The notes under the pieces were generated by a model that was not told the DNA's origin, ran no database searches, and was given only the letters and a program-made list of their open reading frames with translations. Below are positions 59,093 to 64,000 of a DNA stretch of 64,000 nucleotides, in pieces (position 1 is the stretch's first letter; each line of letters opens with the position of its first letter). The position numbers and the translations under genes were made by a program. The stretch is taken from positions 50,586,037 to 50,650,036 of the forward strand of contig NC_054082.1 in the NCBI RefSeq assembly GCF_017562075.2. The letters are read 5' to 3'. This DNA is from Anopheles merus. Its lineage: Eukaryota; Arthropoda; Insecta; Diptera; Culicidae.

Positions 59093-59640
59093 AGGCTAGA
59101 AATAGACGAACCGAGATCATCGCGGTACCGCGAAAATTGCGTATGACTAGAGCTGTCAATTATGTTATAAAATCTGACAGATAGGCGAGATAATCGCGGT
59201 TCGTGTATGGAACCATCCGAGGTCTGATGACGATTGAATATGCCAAGAAGAAATATTTTTCGATCAATTTGCGAATCACATTATTTATTTCACATAGTTT
59301 ATGCAAAATAAAATACAAAACCCATTTCTCGACACGTGTTTTCACACAAATCCGCCAGAAAAAGTAAAAATAATCGGTTCGCGCTACCGCGAAAATCTCA
59401 GTAATACCGAAGTTGGGTACCCAAGCGACAAAATCGACATGCTTTCTCGCACTCTCAGGATTACTGATCTATTGGGTAAAATGAGAAAGCATGTCGATGT
59501 TGTTAGTTGGGTATCTCTGCGAAACAGCAGGCGCGATTGGAGGCGCGGAAGATTTGACAGCCCAACTGTTCTACAACTGTTATAAACAAGGCGCGAATTT
59601 CGCGGTACCGCGACGATCTCGGTTCGTCTATTTCCAGCCT
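59093..59640. mobile_element. TIR element with 40-bp inverted repeats
   Basis: Ends AGGCT(A/G)GAAATAGACGAACC followed by GAGATC.TCGCGGTACCGCG (about 43 bp, two or three mismatches) in inverted orientation. Left flank TA, right flank AA. An internal hairpin, GACATGCTTTCTC and its complement, spans about 59437-59496. Non-coding; family not assigned. Confidence 0.8.
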
Positions 59641-59734
59641 AAGACAATTTCACGTGAATCGTGGAAAAAAAATATTCAGGCCCATATATTTGGGACTATA
59701 TTTGGGCGAGAAATATCTCAGGCATGTTGATTTT

Positions 59735-60330
59735 GGCTATTTGTTTATTTGTTTATTTGTAAATGTTAAGTGATTGGCCATTATTGGCCTTATCACTGAT
59801 CTTATAAACTAAACTTATAATAACATAAAGCATCACGGTACAATGTAACATCAGCACAAAATAAATAACAAAGAGTATCAAAACAAGAAAACAGGTTAAC
59901 CTAGGGAATTCCAGTCAAAAGAGTCATAGTACGCATTAAATCGCATAGCCATCGCAGTCAAAGGTTCATTATCGCTATATGCACGTCTAGTTTGGTTAAC
60001 TCTTAGTAGCCTAAAGTTTCTTAAAATACGAGCAGGTACGTGGAAATTAACTCTAGCTAAAAGGTCCGGTGAATATATCTCTCCTAGGATGATTTTTTTC
60101 ATGAACAATATTTGCGCCGTTTCGCGACGAGTAGCGAGAGATTCGAGTCCAAAAATTAAACACCGGGCATGATAACTAGGTCTCGCTGCTACGTTACGCC
60201 AGGGTGTGAACCGTAAGACCAAACGGGTGAATTTTTTCTGCACTGACTCAATCTTATTCGACCATAACGACGAATTTTTGTTTGTTCACGCTTTACGGCG
60301 TGTTATTGTATCTATTGGTGCTATTAGATT
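59735..60330 (-). pseudogene. 5'-truncated LINE, C-terminal end of reverse transcriptase ORF
   Basis: On the - strand an ORF (60243-59896, frame open upstream to about 60290) reads KIESVQKKFTRLVLRFTPWR, then RCLIFGLESLATRRETAQ, MKKIILGEIYSPDLL and FNAYYDSFDWNSLG before a stop. This is the typical C-terminal end of Jockey/R1-type non-LTR elements (VQKRFTR...PPY..R...LGL.SL..RR). It is followed by a 3' UTR ending in AAATAAACAAATAAAC repeats near 59740. The coding part upstream is lost. Confidence 0.82.
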
Positions 60331-60373
60331 TGATACATGGAATTGAATTTCGAATTCTTGTCTGTGGTGTAAT

Positions 60374-61249
60374 GGGGCCGGTCTGGTGGTACAGTCGTCA
60401 ACTCGTACGACGTCACAACATGCCCGTCTTGGGTTCAAGTCCCGAATAGACCGTGTCCCCATACGTAGGACTAAATATCCTGCTATGGTAACAATAAGTC
60501 ACTGAAAGCCAAGCTCACTTCACTAGTGGGTACAGGCAGGCCTCCCAAATAGCCAGAATTGCTTAAGCAGCTCATTTTGGCACGCTAAAGATCGCTGCTC
60601 TAATTCACCTTTAGCAGTAGATAAACAGCATCAAAGTTCTATGTGGGTCTTTCAAACAGCGCCTAAGCAGCTTCCTTATGCCACGATGCCAGGGATTATT
60701 TTTCTTTGTGTTTTATTTTCAAGCAAGCGTCATCAATGAAATAAACAACAAGATTTTTTTCGTTTAAACACATATGTATATTTTTAAATCCTTTGTATTG
60801 ATGAATTACACAAAATTTTACACAATTTACTGATAATTCACAATCACTTCACTCAATATTCATTCTCCAATAAACGAATCTAACTTGTGCAGCAGCAATG
60901 AGATTATTGCCGGCGTCCGTCTTTGACACTTTGACAAGAGCCACCTTGAACCGATGTCATGCATTAAAAAGCTATAAAGTTCCACCAAGTTCGGTACACA
61001 CTCTTAACAAGCCTTAAGGTTCTATCATGAACCCTACACATAGTGCTAATCAGCCGCAAAGTTCCAAAGAGTACCATGTGCCTGTTAAAAAGCTCCATAG
61101 TTCCGCAAAGTACCGTCTATCTCTTAATCAGCCACAAAGTACGACATCGGACCGATTTTTCGTTAAACAGCCCTAAATCAGCTATAAAGTACGAGCTGGC
61201 TATTTGGGCTTGACCGACATCGGTTGTTGTGCCAAAGAAGAAGAAGAAG
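60374..61249 (+). mobile_element. SINE200-type SINE carrying a nested MITE
   Basis: SINE halves 60374-60543 and 61209-61249 reconstruct a standard copy: GGGGCCGGTCTGGTGGTACA at the start, B box GGTTCAAGTCC at 60431-60441, tail AAGAAGAAGAAG. A 13-bp target duplication TCTGTGGTGTAAT lies at 60361-60373 and 61250-61262. The MITE 60544-61208 interrupts it. Confidence 0.92.
60544..61208. mobile_element. MITE with CCCAAATAGCC inverted repeats, inside the SINE
   Basis: Ends CCCAAATAGCC and GGCTATTTGGG with a CT duplication (60542-60543, 61209-61210). The interior has several repeats of a unit around AAGTTCC.CAAAGTACC and AATCAGCC(A/G)CAAAGT. The SINE copies at 17791 and 28207 show the uninterrupted target. 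An inverted diverged copy is at 61849-62379. Confidence 0.88.
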
Positions 61250-61458
61250 TCTGTGGTGTAATACCCCGTAAAGAATCTGAAATGGAATTCGCTTATTTTT
61301 TTCTGTTTGAACGACTTTAGGGTCGCAAATACACGACACGTGTTTCCACGGGTGCGGAAACTCGTATAAAAATCCAGCCGTATAAATGAAATGTCATTCG
61401 AACGCGCTACCTCGGAAAGCAGAGATGTCCGTGCTCAATATCTGTGAGGAACTGTTAA

Positions 61459-61843
61459 GGCCTTATTAGACGGAGGAAAATACTGTCATTTTTCGTTTGG
61501 CATGTATCTGTCAAACTGAGACTTTGGCACAAAAATGCCTCTCGTACGTGTAATAAGGCAAGAGAATTGTTCTGTCTTCTTTCACATTTATTATTTAATT
61601 TATTGATTTTCTTGGCTTTACCCAAAAGGATCATTCGTTGTTTCCCATTTTTGTTGTTTTTATTCATCATTATAAAGATATTCAATACGCTCTATCGACA
61701 TTGACAGCAAAAATCTACTCTCGAGCAAATCGGAATTGAGCATGTCGAATTCCGATTTTCCGACTGGCATCAATCTGTCAAACCCTGTTTGAAGGATAGT
61801 TTCCAAAATCGAATAACAGTATTTTCCTCCGTCTAATAAGGCC
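61459..61843. mobile_element. 385-bp TIR element
   Basis: Perfect 27-bp inverted repeats starting GGCCTTATTAGACGGAGG (61459-61485 and 61817-61843). The flanks are TTAA on the left and ATTA on the right, so no clear target duplication. The interior is AT-rich and non-coding. Confidence 0.82.
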
Positions 61844-61848
61844 ATTAT

Positions 61849-62379
61849 AGCTGATTTGGGGCTGTTTAACGAAAAATCATTCCGATATCGTACTTTGTGG
61901 GTGATTAAGAGATAGACGGTACTTTGCGGAACTATGGAGCTTTTTAAGAACCACATGATACTCTAAGAAACCTTGTGGCTGATTAGCCTGATGTGTTCAC
62001 AATGGAAATTGAAGGATTTTTATGAAGGTGTGCCGAACTTGGTGTAACTTTATAGCTTTTTAATGCATGACATCGGTACGAGGTGGCCCTTGTCAAAGTG
62101 TCAAAGACTGGTGCCGTCAATCATCTCGTGGCTGCTGTCCAAGCTAGTTAAGTTAATTGAAGGAGGTATATTGAGTGAAGTGATTAAAAATATACACAAG
62201 TACACAAACAAAACAAATCCTGTTGTTTATTTCATTGATGACGCCTTGCTGCCTGCTTAAGCGCTGTTTGAAAGACCCACCGGGAACTTTAATGCTGTTT
62301 ATCTACTGCAGCAAGCAAATTCAAGCAGCGATTTTTAGCATGCCAAAATTAGCTGCTTAAGCAAATTTGGATTTTTGGG
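61849..62379. mobile_element. Inverted, truncated copy of the CCCAAAT MITE
   Basis: Homologous to the reverse complement of 60544-61208: TATAGCTGATTTGGGGCTGT, GATAGACGGTACTTTGCGGA, CTTTTTAATGCATGACATCG and GCTGCTTAAGCAAATTTGG, ending GGATTTTTGGG at 62379. About 20 bp at the CCCAAATAGCC end appear missing next to the element at 61459-61843. Confidence 0.78.
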
Positions 62380-62380
62380 G

Positions 62381-62415
62381 CGTAACTCGAATTTCCGTGT
62401 AAGTCGAATTTGGTG
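62381..62415. mobile_element. Tigger-end-like fragment
   Basis: CGTAACTCGAATTTCCGTGT and following AAGTCGAATTT match the subterminal ATTCGAGATACGCGG/CGACTTACGCGG region of the Tigger element at 58770-58800. Too short for a boundary. Confidence 0.4.
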
Positions 62416-62599
62416 ATTTCCAGCCAAAAAATCACACTATGTTGTATAATTTTGCCAGTAAGAGGTGATTTTAGCTACTTTATTAATTATTTGAAGTGAT
62501 ACTGACTGAATACAACCGTTTCAAACCTTTTGAAACGCACCCCCACCTGCCACATCTTTTTCATTTTTCCTTTTGCTGCTTCGCAAATGTCAAACACTG

Positions 62600-63720
62600 T
62601 TCATCATACGGCTCCGACATTTTAGATCACTTTCGCCCGAGAAGGTGCGCGAGAGAGAGCGAGTAAACATAGTTTACATAGTTTGCCTCGCTAGCACGCA
62701 CACCACCGGAGAGCGTTAGCGCGTGCGCTGTCGTGCGCACGTATGGTTGTGTGCGTAAAAACGAGGCGTTCGTTTTCTGCCGAGGAAGATTTGTTTTCTT
62801 CCAGCATTTGGCGTTTGGGATCACGAGAAAAAAAGAGTGAAGCAAAAGCAAAATGTGTCACCGCGGCAGCAGCAGCCAGGCCGGACTGGTGCCGTAATTA
62901 AACGCGCAGGGAGCGAAAGCAAAAACGGGGGGCCCATTTCGGGCGTCGGTCTCCCGGAAAGGTTAACTCTTTCTGTTTTAGTTTCGGCGCCTGGCACATA
63001 TGGTGCGTTTCGGTAGTGCAGAAGGGCGTTCGGTTGAGGAGAGTCAATTTCTCGGTGCGAGCGTTCTCGGGCAGCGGCGACAGTGCTTTGGGACGCAGAA
63101 TGGTTAGCGTTTGTGGGGTTTGATATCTTGGCAAATTAAAACGCACGGCGGTGCAGATGCGTCTAGACCGCGCGGGGGATAGTGTTCTTTGCCGTTCGTT
63201 TGTGCTAATGCTTGACTTATCGGAAAGTGAAAAGTGTGAAACGTGTTTTGAAGCAATCAATTTCATCGATTTTTCTCACCCTGCTTGGTCGGTGCTGCAC
63301 GGGGAGAGCTTTCAGCGTGTGCCGTACGAATGTGAAGCAAAGCAAGGCAGAAATGGAAGAGCCTTCTCTGTAGAAGCGATTAGCACTCGTTTGTGTGATT
63401 AATTGGGCATAGCTCAAAATAACATTGACCACGAAGGAAAGAAAGAAGTGCGCGATTGAATTGAACGAAGCAGTATCGTCCATCGAGTCTTGAATCCCCA
63501 GTTACGGAACCCAAAGTGTGCACAACCGATAACTTCATCCGATTGGCCGTGAAGCGGAACATAAAAGCAAAAGAGTAAAAGGGGGGCCCCACAATAGAAG
63601 GACACACACATACACACACGTACGCTTCCAGAAAGAAAGAAAGAAAGAAAGGAAAAGCAGTAAGCGAGAGACTAAAACAGAAAACTCACCAACTCTACCA
63701 TCCAACTGTACTTTTTCGGG
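62600..63720 (+). promoter_or_regulatory. Promoter and 5' UTR exon of a gene extending rightwards
   Basis: Repeat-free, GC-richer sequence begins at about 62580. It contains GAGAGAGAGCGAG at 62650, CG-rich stretches and CAG/GCAGCAG runs typical of an insect leader, and ends at a consensus donor CGGG/GTAAGTCG (63720/63721). Several upstream ATGs are present; the longest upstream ORF runs 63157-63402 (81 codons). The coding region presumably lies beyond base 64000. Transcription start unknown. 63721-64000 would be the first intron. Confidence 0.55.
63157..63402 (+). CDS. Upstream ORF in the putative 5' UTR exon
   Basis: ATG at 63157 opens an 81-codon frame with sequence such as SESEKCETCFEAINFIDFSH, ending TAA at 63400-63402. 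It has no domain I recognise. In this setting it is more likely a regulatory upstream ORF or chance than a real protein gene. Confidence 0.25.
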   Translation: MRLDRAGDSVLCRSFVLMLDLSESEKCETCFEAINFIDFSHPAWSVLHGESFQRVPYECEAKQGRNGRAFSVEAISTRLCD

Positions 63721-64000
63721 GTAAGTCGATATGTGCGAATGCAAATTTAGTAACACCTTTTTTTAAAGTGGTGCAGTGTATGTACCAGCCTGTTATGATA
63801 GGGGGTGGCGGCGGTACGAGGCGTTGATCAAGAGGGACGTGAACAACCCCTACTCCCCAGTGACAGGCGAAGCTGGCTGGCCCGGCCCGGCCCAGTCCGA
63901 CCCGCATCATCAATGCGTGTGCACTTGGCCAGCAAAGCAGGCGCTTCATATGCAAGGAGAACGGTTCTTCCTGCCCTTAACCACTTGCGCACTGGGGTGA

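Overview
This is an insect nuclear genomic window, almost certainly from a mosquito of the genus Anopheles. The evidence is short spliced genes with GT-AG introns, long A-rich non-coding stretches, many dinucleotide microsatellites, and several copies of a tRNA-derived SINE that matches the Anopheles SINE200 type (A box, B box GGTTCAAGTCC, AAGAAG tail). The TG...CA, TIR-MITE, Tigger and LINE remains also fit an anopheline. Nothing looks bacterial or viral.

Layout. 1-6.2 kb (+): the 3' exons of a type V (theta-like) diacylglycerol kinase, with two duplicated, apparently alternative last exons (2943-3077 and 6103-6249). 6.3-15 kb: no clear gene, but three short coding-like ORFs at 10.6-11.25 kb and then about 3.7 kb of A-rich sequence that resembles a very long 3' UTR. 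15-20.9 kb: a transposon graveyard, including a 2-bp-TSD MITE invaded by three other elements (LINE, P-like MITE, solo LTR). 21.6-22.5 kb (+): a complete four-exon TMEM179-like membrane protein gene. 22.8-39.4 kb (+): a CD2AP/CIN85 (cindr-type) adaptor gene with three SH3 domains, a probable small first coding exon at 25776-25806 and an intron of about 9.6 kb. 40.1-41.05 kb: a degenerate SINE split by a hAT-type MITE. 41.6-45.6 kb (-): a complete three-exon calreticulin gene. Its promoter has an inverted, diverged copy at 48.08-48.2 kb. 49.1-53.8 kb (-): two tandem AT-hook (HMGA/HMGI-like) genes. 53.9-62.4 kb: a second transposon cluster with a TA-flanked MITE, a nearly intact Tigger/pogo transposon, a 5'-truncated LINE, a SINE200 with a nested MITE, and more TIR elements. 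62.6-63.72 kb (+): a promoter and 5' UTR exon of a gene that continues beyond the right edge.

The genes do not form a pathway. They are ordinary, mostly housekeeping or neuronal/cytoskeletal genes (lipid signalling, membrane protein, endocytic/actin adaptor, ER chaperone, chromatin architecture) separated by repeat-rich intergenic DNA. The most interesting features are the alternative DGK-theta tails, the inverted duplicate of the calreticulin promoter that retains a CTCF-like core in both copies, the pair of AT-hook genes, and the nested insertions whose empty site is preserved elsewhere in the same window. All exon boundaries were read by eye from splice sites, reading frame and remembered family features; no alignments or transcripts were available.
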